Of a stretch of DNA of 64,000 bases, positions 45,818 to 57,803 are shown in pieces; within the stretch, counting starts at the first letter, position 1; every line of letters starts with the position of its first letter. The translations under genes and the position numbers were made by a program. This DNA comes from Apostichopus japonicus (taxonomy: Eukaryota > Echinodermata > Holothuroidea > Aspidochirotida > Stichopodidae), in assembly GCF_037975245.1 (NCBI RefSeq), contig NC_092574.1, positions 22,223,713 to 22,287,712 of the forward strand, given 5' to 3'. The notes below the pieces were generated by a model that was not told the DNA's origin, made no database searches, and saw only the letters and a program-made list of their open reading frames with translations.

Positions 45818-46033
45818 AGGCAGTCACCGGACTTTCCCTCGTCTCCAAGAATGAAAGACAAGGACAAGATTGAGTATTTAGAGATAGCTCACGATGAGGA
45901 GAGCGCCACCTCTCCTCCACCTTCCAAACCTTCGAAAGACAACAATGTGGAATACATCACCATCGACAGCGAGAAGACGAAAGCCTTAGAAACGATACAG
46001 CAAAACAGAGAGAAGTCTTATAAAGGTTCTTAG
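45818..46033 (+). CDS. GAB (family): GAB-family docking protein, last exon (SHP2-binding tail)
   Basis: The terminal exon, acceptor CTCTTAACAG, 71 codons and TAG. It carries IEYLEI (Tyr at 45875) and VEYITIDSEKTKAL (Tyr at 45953), 26 residues apart. This is the paired phosphotyrosine arrangement by which GAB1/GAB2 engage both SH2 domains of SHP2; GAB1 has YLDL and YVVVDQQKTLAL at the same place. QSPDFPSSPR precedes. The pair, its spacing and the following KTxAL are the strongest family signature after the PH domain. Total from this window is 794 residues without the first exon. Confidence 0.95.
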   Translation, partial: RQSPDFPSSPRMKDKDKIEYLEIAHDEESATSPPPSKPSKDNNVEYITIDSEKTKALETIQQNREKSYKGS

Positions 46034-48541
46034 CGCAAAGATCTCCATGGTAACTTGATAACATTCCTTGTCATGTTATGCATGAGCAGGAATGTATTGT
46101 TAGTTTCCCATCATGGATGTTACATTCGATGTTGAATATCCAGAGAAAAGTTTGTTTGCTTTGGAAAGCTAACATCGACAACAAATCTTGACCTACAACA
46201 CTTCTATAGCAGATGAACTGAGGCCTAGCCTAGTGTGCAGTACAACACTCTAGCCTATTTATAATATTCATAATAGATGCACCTAGGCCTAGCCTAGTAC
46301 ACAAGATAAGACTGTGGCCTATGTAACATATTTATAACAGCAAGATCGGTGTTACACTTATGTGATGTTTTTCTTCTTTGGGTGAAGGCAGAGGGGGGAG
46401 GGGGGCCAGTGGAATGGGGTAGGTCATTGGGAAGGAAAATTAGCTATATAGACAGTATCGTTTGTGAAAAAGGAATAACGTTTTGTTGTAATGGACTGTA
46501 GTCTTCTTTTTCTGGGACGATCTTTGTCCAAACTTGGCATTTTTTGTTTGTGTGTTTACAGTAACCAACCAAGAGGTTAGTTTTTTTGAATGTTGACTTA
46601 ACATGTATTTATCTGTAGAGAGAGAGAGGGAGAAACCTCCATTGGAATGGCTTGTAAACATCAGATTGGAATCCAAAGAACGTTGGTGTCATTTCTGGCA
46701 TCGTTTTCAGTTATGTAACTCTGAGGGCCTTATTGCAACGAAATGATTCTTTCCTTCTCTTCAGATAAATTACGCATGCCTTTAAGTCATTATTTAAAAC
46801 AACCTAAATTTGTCAGGTTCATTTAAAAGTCATGAACACATCTGTGGAGACTGTAAGGATCCTATACTTCCACAGTACTTAGCATATCAAAGCTACGATG
46901 GCGATTTCTTAATTGGTTACCTCGTTTTCAAATTGATGTTGAAAGAAACTGATTCTCAATTTTTTTAGCACTTAAAATGATGAAAATATAGAATTACTAT
47001 TTTTAGGTTACTTTTGTGAATGTTTCTGGGACGCAGTTATCTAAAACTGAAGTTATGAATTGCTTTTGTGAGCTTTTTGAGTTTTTTTTGACAACCGTTC
47101 CTATAAGAGTTTTGGAATGCAAAGTATATTTTTAAACACGAAACAGATAATGTACCCAGGTTATAAATATTTGGTACTTTTAAGTATAAAATTTAAACAT
47201 TAAGTGTAAAGATATTTTAAATTATGTAAAAGACTAGTATTATGACAGTACTTGGATGTTAAAGTCCTTTGAAACAAGTGTAATATTTCAGACCTGAATT
47301 TTTTAATTATCAAACATTTTTTCTGTTCGTTCCTCATGCAGTAATTTCTTTCCAGCATTAACATAAAACAGTTCTTTAACTGGATCACATCTTATAACAT
47401 TAGCGGTGTGAATCGTTATGGTCACTTAATTTTAAGGGATTCTGATACAAGCATAGTTTGGACATAGAGTTAAAAATACCATTTTTAGTGGTATGTTTAA
47501 AAAACATTTTCAGAAACCATTTTTCTGTTTCCTCAAAAATAAAAAAGAATGTGGTATCATCCATGTGGAATCATTCTTGTTATTTATCTGCCGAAGGTTG
47601 ATGTGTGTACATTGGTTTACTGTTATAAACAATCAGCCCAGTCGCTTTGGTAAACTGAAGGGCGAAGCATTATACATTTTTTAATCATCTGTGTTAATGA
47701 TAATGATTGCCATACATGCTTCTGTGAATCAAATTTTCCATCTGGCAACACTAATAATTTTTATCCTGATTTTTTAGTATTCTTTTGAAATCTGTAGCAG
47801 CTCAAATTTTAATATATTAATGTTTCATAATGATGACTGAATAATTAGCAGGAAATTTGTTGACAAGTTTCCAGAATTTTTTTTCACCTGAGGCAATTCT
47901 CAGAATAGCTCTTTCAAGATATGTTATACAAGATATTTTTAAGATTGCCGTAACTCACTAATAGAGCGGTGTGGGGGGGGGGGGATGTTTTTAAAATTCC
48001 AAGATTTTGCATTGAAATATTTTAGGCAAAAAGTCAAAGTTAAAAGTCATAATTGTGAGTTTAGAAGTGCAGACTAAATAGTCAGTGAATAGTAAATTAT
48101 CAAATTTAAACTACCACATCGCAGGATGGTAGACCCACTTTAAGACAACTTCAGTGATAGGTACAAAGGTCAGTGAAAGGTCAGTGGGACCAACTGAACT
48201 ATTATACTTACCATTGGCTCCCTACATTGCCAAAGGCTACATGCTTGGTGACATTACTAGTTGTGCTACTTGTAAAGGTTGGAATATTTTTGTATGGAGG
48301 CTTGACAAGTACTTTATTAATGGACAGTAGTTATTACTTTATGAATACATTCTGAAATCATATTTATGATATTATTTATGAACTTGGCAGCTTACTGTTA
48401 GGTTATAAGTGGGTTGCACTTTATGAGACACACCATTCTGTAATGGTTTAGCAGTTTTGTACACCTGATTGTGCTGTTGCATTGACCACAGTGATGTCTA
48501 TAGCATTGCTTGTTGTGGAATGTGAACTGTAATTACAAGCT
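46034..48541 (+). other. Probable GAB 3' UTR and downstream DNA
   Basis: No new exon was recognised. AATAAA occurs at about 47538, and others lie further right (about 50144, 52932), so the transcript end is unresolved. A diverged repeat with CCTAGCCTAGT occurs at about 46230 and 46290. Confidence 0.45.
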
Positions 48542-49452
48542 TTGACTGGGATAGGCTAATCTTTATTGTCATGGTTTGAATGTAGCCTTTACCATCAGCC
48601 TTGTTTCTTCAAAGATGGTTGCTAAGCGGTTATTAATCTGATGGTCTGTAGCTTTGCCTCTCTTTCATATATGTGTGATGTCACAATATTCTTGACTGGG
48701 ATAGGCTAATCTTTATTGTCATGGTTTGAATGTAGCCTTTACCATCAGCCTTGTTTCTTCAAAGATGGTTGCTAAGTGATTCTTAATCTGATGGTCTGTA
48801 GCTTTGCCTCTCTTTCATATATGTGTGATGTCACAATATTCTTGACTGGGATAGGCTAATCTTTATTGTCATGGTTTGAATGTAACCTTTTACCATCAGC
48901 CTTGTTTCTACAAAGATGGTTGCTAAGTGGTTATTAATCTGATGGTCTGTATAGCTTTGCCTCTTTGTCATATATGTGTGATGTCACAATATTTTTGACT
49001 GGGATAGGCTAATCTTTATTGTCATGGTTTGAATGTAGCCTTTACCATCAGCCTTGTTTCTTCAAAGATGGTTGCTAGTGGTTATTAATCTGATGGTCTG
49101 TATAGCTTTGCCTGTTTGTCATATATACGTAGATGTCACAATATTCTTGACTGGGATAGGCTAATCTTTATTGTCATGGTTTGAATGTAGCCTTTACCAT
49201 CAGCCTTGTTTCTTCAAAGATGGTTGCTAAGTGGTCATTAATCTGATGGTCTGTATAGCTTTGCCTCTCTTTCATATATGTTGATGTCACAATATTCTTG
49301 ACTGGGATAGGCTAATCTTTATTGTCATGGTTTGAATGTAGCCTTTACCATCAGCCTTGTTTCTTCAAAGATGGTTGCTAAGTGGTTATTAATCTGATGG
49401 TCTGTATAGCTTTGCCTGTTTGTCATATATACGTAGATGTCACAATATTCTG
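48542..49452. repeat. About 150-bp tandem repeat, six copies
   Basis: Units beginning TTGACTGGGATAGGCTAATC start near 48542, 48692, 48842, 48994, 49146 and 49298 (period 150-152 bp). Each holds ACCATCAGCCTTGTTTCT and a TGATGTCACAATATT box. It contains TGATGTCA, close to a CRE/ATF half-site pair. No coding. Confidence 0.92.
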
Positions 49453-52043
49453 GTCTGCATGTTTTCACTCGTGTTTTGCAAAGTAATTGACTTTGGTAAT
49501 TAGTACAGATCTTTAGCTAGACTTTCACAGAAGGATGGTTGGGGGGGGGGGGGGGAGGAGAGAGAAGACGTGACTAGGAGGTGACAGGTGCCATTATTGA
49601 TTTTTTCAGGGGTCTATGTACAATACACCAACAATTGTGCAACAACAACCATCATTTTCTTGCTAAATCATCGCTATATCATTTGGTAAAAGTCGTCTCA
49701 ATTAGCAAAGTTAATCACTTTTATGAATTTTAGCGGATGTGAAATAATGGAACACTTTTACACACACTATAGAGTTGATTGCAAGTTATGTGGTTGTTAC
49801 ATGCTCATCCAAAGTGGTGGGTTTGATATGGCCCTCATCATCCATGAGTTGCAACTTTGGCTGAGTAATATGCATCCATCTTGCTTTGGTGTAACTTGGA
49901 ATATTTTCTAATTTTATTGTAAATAGTGAAGCTATGACTGAAGCATTATTTCCTTCATTCAGTGCCTCCTGCAAAGATACCAGCATATGTAGAGATATAA
50001 CTTTCATATTTTAACAGCCAGGGCAATACGCATTGAATTATACTTTTCGCCCATTGAGTGGAATTATACTTTTGACCAACTGAGTTTCAAAGAGTTAAAC
50101 CCATATCACAAAAACGTTAAAATCAAAATAGAAACAGAAAAGGAAATAAAATATGAATGAGAAATGAGATGATAGGATCAGATTCCATCAAGGTGGGACA
50201 GTCCCCCCCCCCCCCCCGCCAGCATCTCTGTGTGATAAAATATGGGAATTGATGTAGAGTGTTCTATTTTGAAGGGACATTCTCAAATTCATGTTTAGTG
50301 TTACTAGCTTGTGGACATTTATTGCTCCAAATGGAAATAACAAGTGCTTCTCACTTCTGCCAGGGTAGAAAAAGCTATGTAATTGTCTAAGTAAGGAAAT
50401 ATGATGTGTTTGTTTGGACTTGTTTCAATCAGTGATTTAAACATTAAGGATCATGGATCCTTTCTTAAATTCCAGCAGAGGTATTCTCAAATGGACATCC
50501 TAGGCTTGGTTTAAAGGAGACCTCACCCCCACCCCTCCTTGTACAGGACAGAGATACACCCTAAATATGCAAGTCAAGTATATAAATGGTCAATCTCGCA
50601 CAAATGTTTAACAACTTTGTAAACAGCAACCCAGTTTTCTCGATCTTAATTTATGATTCTTCAATGTCTGGAAGTTAGTTGGCAAGTTTATATGTAAGTA
50701 TGAATGCTATTATCCAGAAAGGAAGTGTTCTCTCTGTTGGCCGGAAGCTTTCTATAACAACCTAATATATTAACATTTTCTCAGTCGTAACAAATCTCAC
50801 ATCCTACAGGAAATGCCATTTTTGCATATATTGCAAAATTTTCAGTTTCTATAGATGTAACTAGTTTTTTATTAGTTTTCCTTTTGGTTTCAAAGCACCA
50901 ACGTAAACCATGCCTTTTGCCTTGCCAAAGTGTATGTCGGTGGGGAGGGTCGCTGTAAAGATTGGACGTGGAATGGAAGAGAAGGTCCTTGTTTCTTGTT
51001 TGGGGGTCTGCTTCTTAGTGTTCATTTTTTGTTTTCTTAAAGGAGTGCTCACTTTTCTTGTCATGCTTATCAAAGATATTCCAAACACCACAACAGTTTT
51101 TGCTTTTTAATGTGTTTATCCTTGATAGACTTTCGGGTAAACCCAGAAGGGTTTGAAAGAGATATTTGAGTGCATGTCATTACTGCTAACACCAACAAAA
51201 CATCTTCAGAGAATGATTTTTTTTTGTGTCTGTGTCATGAGACACTCAGAACGTTTCACAAAGGTGGAGAAACTGTTGCCGACATCTAAATGTTACCACT
51301 TCCTGAAATTTGCAGTTCTTTTTAGTCAAATCTGCGTCTACCATTCCATGCAAGATTTAGATACTTTGATCTCAGTTAAGTTTGTAAAGATTTTAATTTC
51401 CTTTTTTTTTTTTTTGTCTTTCTTCCTTTTGAGTGTTTATAAATGAAATAAGTATTGCCCTGGCTATGTTTTTATGTATAGTTCTTAGTCTCTTAAGAAC
51501 CCACAACTTTCTTGATTGTTTCGTTTTTCATTAGAAAGTCGAGTTTAAGAGGAAAGTTGACTGTGTGATTTATTAGGAAGGAAATTGCCGTAAAAAGTAA
51601 AAGCGAAAGAAAAGTAGACAATGCCATTCAACTTATTTGAATGCATATCTTTTGGGAAATATTTAACTGCAAAGTTGACCAGGAAAAGTGCAGCCTTTCC
51701 TTCCTGAATCCTCATTTGGATGCAAAACTTTTCATTTGATAAATTACTTTATTAGTTTGATGAAACCCATTATTTCACCTTAATTATGTCCATACATCTA
51801 GAATTTCTCATTTCACCTTTCAAATGTAATTTATTATTAACCTGTAATATTTCTTTCAGATATCACGGTTAGCATTTATCTTATACTTCCTCAGACTTAC
51901 TTGGAAGCAGCTATATAAATTCCAATTATGCTGGGTTGAATCAACATTACTCAAATTTACAGGTCGTACTGAATGTTTGTTCTCGTTCTCGAAACTGCTA
52001 CTTCCCATCTCTTTAGTTTCGTTTGAAAAGAGAAGAAATTTAT
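49453..52043. other. Non-coding DNA between convergent genes
   Basis: There are G-rich (49540) and C-rich (50204) runs. Open frames at 50861-51110 on both strands and 51153-51446 have no recognisable domain. This could be an extended 3' UTR of GAB or intergenic. Confidence 0.4.
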
Positions 52044-52115
52044 GGCTAGAGTGGGATTCGAACCAAATGATTTCTGGTTTCAAGCCTAGCACTCTACCAA
52101 CTCAGCTATCCAGCC
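52044..52115 (-). repeat. tRNA-like sequence (pseudo-tRNA or SINE head)
   Basis: Exactly 72 nt on minus. A perfect 7-bp acceptor stem (GGCTGGA with TCTAGCC, one G-T), TAGCTGAGTTGGTAGAG D arm/A box, and GGTTCGAATCC B box are present. The would-be anticodon loop CTTGAAA gives UGA (Ser), but the anticodon and T stems have mismatches. A related fragment follows at 52254. So this is more likely a tRNA-derived SINE head or pseudogene than a working tRNA. Confidence 0.6.
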
Positions 52116-52253
52116 CTTAGTTGGTGGCAATAACAATTTAGCCATTTCTTTGCAGGGGGGGGGCTGTCTTTTTACATATAATAATGTAAAGTAACTGAAT
52201 GATGGAAGATTGACTTGGTTATTTTAGATAATGGAAACAAGCAAAGAATTTTA

Positions 52254-52300
52254 TGACTAGAACAGGATTTGAACCATTGACCTCTCTTTAAAGGGTACAT
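52254..52300 (-). repeat. Second partial tRNA-like fragment
   Basis: On minus it shows GGTTCAAATCCTGTTCTAG (B box and acceptor 3' side). The flank AAGAATTTTATGACTAGA resembles AAGAAATTTATGGCTAGA by the first tRNA-like copy, so both belong to one repeat family. Confidence 0.5.
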
Positions 52301-53789
52301 ACGGGTTGACCAAAACTATGCATGAAACTAGTTCTTCACTATAACTGCCCAGTATGATATGTACATTGAAACACTTGGATGATGTTCTTGTACAAATGAA
52401 GGAAAAGATGACACACATTGTTTGCTTTTGCTCTTGGCAGCTGGAAAAAAAAAAATAAACCTATTCACATGATTATATTAAAATCACCATCTTATTTCAT
52501 CTCCAACTTTTGTCAGTATTGGGAGAAATTTTCATGAAGGGTAGACATATACTATAACAACAATCTTGTGTTTTCACCTCTTTACTTTATTTTTTTACTG
52601 TTATTGTACCAGTTTATGTTGTCACCATTGAATGTTAGGAATTATGATGAGTCTTTACCTCAAATGACTTTTATCGTTTTAAGTTTTGGCTTTTTGGCAA
52701 GTCTTAGTTTTCTAATCGAGGTTAAATTCGAGGTTACCATGCATCCCTTATCTGAAAGCAAGTCTTTATTTATGTCTTTAAAAAAAAAAAGTAAAAAAAA
52801 AAGTATATCCCTATTCTGAAGAAGTTTTGTTTTTACTTCTTCTCCACATGTACACAATTTTATTATACCATGCTCTGAGAGAAGAAAACATAAATAATGG
52901 TCCTGTAAATATCTTATAACCTGTCTGTGAATAAAGAATTGTGAAGAGTAAATTGTGATCATAGCATGTAATAATATTTGTTTAATGTGTATTAAAGAAA
53001 ATGGTTTTGATCCATGTAAACTGTGGAATCAGTGACATAAAAATAAATGCTATTGTGAAAAAAGTGTCATGTTTGTCTGTCTGTTATTATAATAATTATA
53101 AAAATGCTTACTCTGATGTACTAGTCAGTTTTATTCTTTCTCCCCCCCCCTCCCCTCCCCTCCCAATTTTACAAATAAAACATTTGTTTCATCTTTTGTA
53201 ATCAGTTGGATGTCATTGTTTTACATTGAGTGTAGCTGGGGTTTGACCCATGGTTACTGGAACATACTATGGTTGAAAGGCAAAGCCACCAGAAAAAAAA
53301 AAATTAAAAAAAAACAAATAAAACACAACGTAAATAAATATACTAGGGCTTCTGACTAGGGCCCCTATAAAGTTAAGGACCCATAATTTAATCTCAACTA
53401 TAAGGCTTGCTAGCTAACTTGGGAAAGATATGTAGTACTGTAGCTCTTCCTTTTCCCAAGAAGTAAAACAAGAACCATGGACTTGATGTCCTTACTTCAT
53501 GTCCCTCACTACTACCACAATACTGCATGTCTCTATTTGGATATAGGTACCAAACTTGACTGTCAACTACAAAGAATCTAGACAGTGGTGGGAATCAATT
53601 TTGAAGGTTTGCGAATGAAACAACTTTTTACCGTATGAGCTTGAACAAAAACAATTCCTGGATTGAAATTGCTGTCCTACCCTTTGTCAGATAAATTCTT
53701 CATTGTTTCTCAAAGTTTCTCGAAGCAGCTTAGTGCAAACGTTTGATACTGTTTTTCACGCACTGAGACTTTTATGGATAATCTTTAAA

Positions 53790-53880
53790 TTGGAAACAAT
53801 ATTCTTATTGAAGGCAACTGCACTTTTTATAGGAGTTTACAATATTCTTATTGAAGGCAACTGCACTTTTTATAGGATTT
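53790..53880. repeat. Tandem duplication of about 44 bp
   Basis: ACAATATTCTTATTGAAGGC, then AACTGCACTTTTTATAGGA, occurs twice in succession with near identity. Confidence 0.85.
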
Positions 53881-54023
53881 TTGGCATCAATAAATGAAAA
53901 CCAGTTTTATTTTGAATAGACTATTTCTGTCCATTACACATCAAGGGTTCTTCCAGGCTTCTCAATGGCTCAAGGGTTCTCAAGGGTTCTCAATGGCTTT
54001 CCCTTTCTGTTAGAATTCATATT

Positions 54024-54201
54024 TGTGTAAAAGTAAGTTGGCCTGACGTTTCGATGCTAGCAGGATCTTCAGAGGCTAAATGACAAATAACGTACAGTAA
54101 CAGGTGTTTTTGTCCCTTCTGTTACTGTAGGTTATTTGTCATTCAGCCTCCGAAGAAGATCCTGCTACGATCGAAACATCAGGCCAACTTACTTTTACAC
54201 A
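54024..54201. repeat. Long inverted repeat (about 80-bp arms)
   Basis: The left arm TGTGTAAAAGTAAGTTGGCC through AGTAACAG (54024-54103) is mirrored by CTGTTACTG through TTACTTTTACACA (54119-54201), with about 15 bp between and some mismatches. Arms contain GAAGATCCTGCTA and GATCGAAAC. It is probably a fold-back transposon relic. No target duplication was identified. Confidence 0.75.
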
Positions 54202-56282
54202 TTCTCTTACACAGGCTCTCTAGTGGATAAGCGGTTTGGTAACAGTTTTAGTTTGATGATTCATATTTGTCTAAAAGATGTAAACATGAGGTTATTTTTT
54301 TCTTTCAACTCAAGTCTGGTAGAGAAGCTGCACTACAGTGTAGTATATTAAGAGATAGGTCTTGTCAGGGGTGGAACTGTTTCAAATGTTGTTACAACAG
54401 GCTGGAATTGTACAGTTTCTTAGTGTGAGATGATGAGATAAGACTACTCAGGGTAAGGATGCAGAAAGTACGAATTATGGATCTTGCCCTTGGTTGATTA
54501 AAAGGCTTTAAATTAACGTTTGGTGATCGCTCCCCAAAAAAAGTAAGAAAGAAAAAAAAAAGGTTAAAACTTCCAACTGATTTTTGGCATCGATTTCTTA
54601 TCTTCTTTCTCAAATAATATTTTTAAATCATCAATTTTGAAATAAGTTGAATTAAGTGCTAAATTATAAACGGTTATAGCTCATGATAAATCTTTCCGAG
54701 ACCCTTCCAAATTCAAGTGATTATCCAGATCTGACAACTCGACTTAGAAAACTGATGATTGGTGGCAAATGTGTACAAAAATATTCATTTCAAAGAACCA
54801 ATCACGAGCGAAGCCGAAAAATTTCCAAATAAACTCCATCTAAACGTGCGCCGAACGCCTGCGTCTAGAAACATCATTGTGAAGGAAAGGTTTAAATTTA
54901 GGTCATGTTAAAATACAATTCCTTAACTTCCTCTTTTATAATCGAGAGAAAGAAACAGGAACTGAGATCTTCGGGGGGATGTATTAACGACGAGACTATT
55001 ACCAGGGTAGCGAGAAGGGAATTCAAAGAGCTTACAGCATTGATTACGTATTCCATACCATTAACATGACGTTACTATCAATAGCAGAATCTTGAACGTT
55101 GGTTTAGTGCACATCCCACTCATATTTAGGCAAATCTAAAGTAGTCCTCGCGTGATCTGTGTGTTTATTTCGGAGAATTTTAATGTGTTTTGGAGTCTTT
55201 CTCTTTGCCTTCTGGTTTTTCCTTCTTTGCTCAAATCCCTTTCAAATCCAATCGTTCAGTATGCTTTAACAGGTGAAGTGTTGTCAAAGGACTCCATTCT
55301 CAAACCTATCATGGTATTTGAACCAAGAGAGTGATTGGTTAGTGGTGATGTAATGATCCAACATTATCACACAATGTAGTCAATGAATTCATAAAAGCTC
55401 AAAAACACTCTCAGTTATAGACTAGTATGGATGGAAATATTCAAACACATAAAGGAGCAGAGCAACATGTTTTATTCTTTCTTTTTCTTTTCTTTACATG
55501 AATATCTAACAGAGTTCTTTATCTTAGTAACCACTATTGTGTGCTTCAGATTACAAATGTGGGTTGATCTGTCTCTGGAAGTCAGATTTTTCGATGATCC
55601 ATGCTGTTTACAATTTGATGGCAAACTTTCTTTTGTTTTTTTCATAGGATATAAATTTATCAGCGTTCTAAAATTTGTCGTCTTTCAAGGTGCTTGCTAC
55701 GAAATCATCTGCGATACCGTTAAATATCATGATACAGTCACAGGCCTGCTCTGGAGTATACACAACCAGTAGATATCCAGTAGATATCCATCCACGACAA
55801 ACTGGAGAGGGATTTCTATGGTCTCTTGCTAACAAAGAACTGGGAAGATAAAACAGATAAAAGGGTAAAGATTAGAAACCAAATAGGCAGTTAAATAAAA
55901 AAAAAAATACGACCTCCACGGATAATCATACTGCATAGGTAACTTCTATTGGTTGACCTGTTGCAAAAGTCAAGATCAATTTCAAGAGTGAAATTTTATA
56001 ATGACAAATATCTTTTGCAAGAGGCTTTCCTCTGATTTTCCATTTCTTATCACATATGAGGTTTAAATTTTAGGGTTTCCTTCTTGTTTTTGTGCTTATC
56101 TTACAAAAAAAAATTAGTATTCAGCTAATGCCAAATTACTGCTGACAAAATTTGTTAACGTTGTCAAAGATGACACAAAACCCAGACAAGGAGACCGACT
56201 GAAACAAACTGAAAGTCGTAACTGCTTCCTCTGGAATCGTTATGAAAGTAACTAATAAAATGACCCGTTGCTTGTAATAGGC

Positions 56283-56400
56283 GTATCAAAATAATAATAT
56301 AGATTTATATAGCGCTCTACATAAAAGAGTATGTCACAGCACTTCACACAGGACTAGAGTAAACATTTCTAAAAATTGTAAAATAATATAAGATACATTA
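56283..56400 (-). mobile_element. LINE 3'-tail fragment
   Basis: AATAATAATATAGATTTATA, then TAGCGCTCTACATAAA, resembles on the plus strand the start of the minus-strand LINE tail at 26752 (ATAATACATAATTTTTATAT, AGCGCC). Only the tail is visible. Confidence 0.55.
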
Positions 56401-56474
56401 AGGTATAAAATAAATGTGATAAAACAGTCACAACAAAATCAAAAATACATAAATCAATAAAGATAATGAAAACT

Positions 56475-56480
56475 TTTATT
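56475..56480 (-). terminator. Candidate DDX11 poly(A) signal
   Basis: AATAAA on minus, about 180 bp beyond the possible last codon at 56661. Its position fits a short 3' UTR, but the last exon itself is not proved. Confidence 0.35.
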
Positions 56481-56660
56481 TACAAGGCAAAGACAAAAGA
56501 AAACAAGATCAAGATCAAAGAAGCAGCCTTTCTAAGAATCCCCTCCCACCCCCCCCCACCCCCCACCTTCCCTTGTTTGATTGTAAATCCATCAACAGAA
56601 ATTGTACAATTATCAAATATGTTTACTATTATTTACATGGATAAATATAATCAGACAACG

Positions 56661-56684
56661 TCAAAACTTTAACATACTCCAAAA
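56661..56684 (-). CDS. DDX11: Possible 8-codon last exon of DDX11
   Basis: On minus, the acceptor-like CATTTTGTCACAG is followed by seven codons (FWSMLKF) and TGA, in phase 0 with the preceding exon that ends at GTAAGT. Vertebrate DDX11 also ends a few residues after the conserved helicase motif VI region. The peptide itself is not recognisably conserved, so this is a guess. Confidence 0.3.
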   Translation of the reverse strand, partial: FWSMLKF

Positions 56685-56750
56685 CTGTGACAAAATGACA
56701 TTTAAATTCAAGATGATGATAAATGATCAAATAAAATCCAACCTACTTAC

Positions 56751-56905
56751 TTGTCTAATGAGAGCAAAGGCTTTTCCAAACTTCTCTGTGGTGTGGAGTT
56801 GTTTATAAATCCATCCTGGAAGTTTGGTCTGAACAGAGGGTCGACCGTACCTATGATCTACCAAAACAATAGTCGCGTAGTCGTCCTTGTGTCGAATTGC
56901 TCGGC
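56751..56905 (-). CDS. DDX11: DDX11/ChlR1 helicase, motif VI exon
   Basis: A 155-bp exon between CTCATATAG and GTAAGT. With the base carried over it reads GRAIRHKDDYATIVLVDHRY, the helicase motif VI (QSIGRAIRH begins in the previous exon). Then come RPSVQTKLPGWI and KFGKAFALIRQ, matching the C-terminus of DDX11. The motif VI arginines contact ATP in this superfamily 2 group. Confidence 0.93.
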
Positions 56906-57251
56906 CTATATGAGGGTGAGGATGGCAGGGGGGGGGAGGGAAACCGAAAAATATCTCTTTGAGCTCAGTGATACATATCTTAATACATTGATTGGTTTTT
57001 TATTATTATTGATAATTGATATATTGATTAAATTGATTATGGCTTATTTCAAGTAATTGGAATATTTAGCTGCAGTTTTACAGTGCATTGTGATTTTGCA
57101 AGACACTAAAGAGAATTCCTGAATCATATCAGAAATTTGGTAATATATGTATTGTTTGAATCATCTGTGGAAAACACTTGTGAAGTTAACTAAAAAAGTG
57201 GGCAAGGACCCATTTTCATTGAAAAACTTAAAAGGAAAAACATAAACTCAC

Positions 57252-57327
57252 CAATGGATTGGTTTACAGCTTTCATACACATATTCTCATAATGTACTTG
57301 TCCTGCTGTTCTGCCTTGGATCAATGG
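57252..57327 (-). CDS. DDX11: DDX11/ChlR1 helicase exon
   Basis: A 76-bp exon with acceptor TGCCACAG and donor GTGAGT. It encodes PLIQGRTAGQVHYENMCMKA, then VNQSI, ending one base into the Gly of QSIGRAIRH. YENMCMKAVNQSIGRAIRH is diagnostic of the DDX11 branch of iron-sulphur helicases. Confidence 0.93.
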
Positions 57328-57718
57328 CTGTGGCACGAAAACAAAATGTAAACTTTAAGGTAATTAGGTTACAAACGGAAGCTAGGAAAGTAATGAAAGT
57401 CAAACCCTTCCTGGTAACCTAGTCTCGATTTGAACCCAGTCCTAATCTCTCTGAGAAGTTTGCTCCCATTTCAGCTTTTATCCACTCAAACTAAAAGTAG
57501 TCAAGTGTTTCCAGGGCAGGGAATGCTGTGACACATGCAAGGTAAGCTCATTTATACGGGCTAATGAATTCTCTCACTGATAAGAGTTTTCAGCCATAGG
57601 ATCCTTTATTTAGATAACCTACAGTTCGTATTGATGTCATCCTATATTTTACCACTGATATAAAGGAAAACTAGAAGGTGGAATTACTTGCATGAGAGGA
57701 ACCAGTGAGACAACTCAC

Positions 57719-57803
57719 CATAGTAGCGTTGAGGTAGTCCATTTTCTCCTTCAGTTCTGGAGACTGAATATTAGCATATGGAAGCCCGACCATAATTACA
57801 CAC
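57719..57803 (-). CDS. DDX11: DDX11/ChlR1 helicase exon
   Basis: An 85-bp exon between CCCCGACAG and GTGAGT. It encodes CVIMVGLPYANIQSPELKEK, then MDYLNATM. VGLPYAN is the conserved strand and loop after motif V. Its first base completes an Arg codon from the previous exon. Confidence 0.93.

Larger units (their letters stand above)
52301..56282. other. Non-coding DNA between convergent genes
   Basis: It contains a 50-bp duplication (53796-53880) and a long inverted repeat (54024-54201), annotated separately. No supportable exon was seen. Confidence 0.4.

Noticed and set aside
52044-52115. Functional tRNA-Ser(UGA)
   Set aside because: The anticodon and T stems contain mismatches, a serine long variable arm is missing, and a related partial copy lies nearby.
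56466-57056. Plus-strand open frames around the DDX11 motif VI exon
   Set aside because: Antisense shadows of a well-supported minus-strand exon and of low-complexity flanks.
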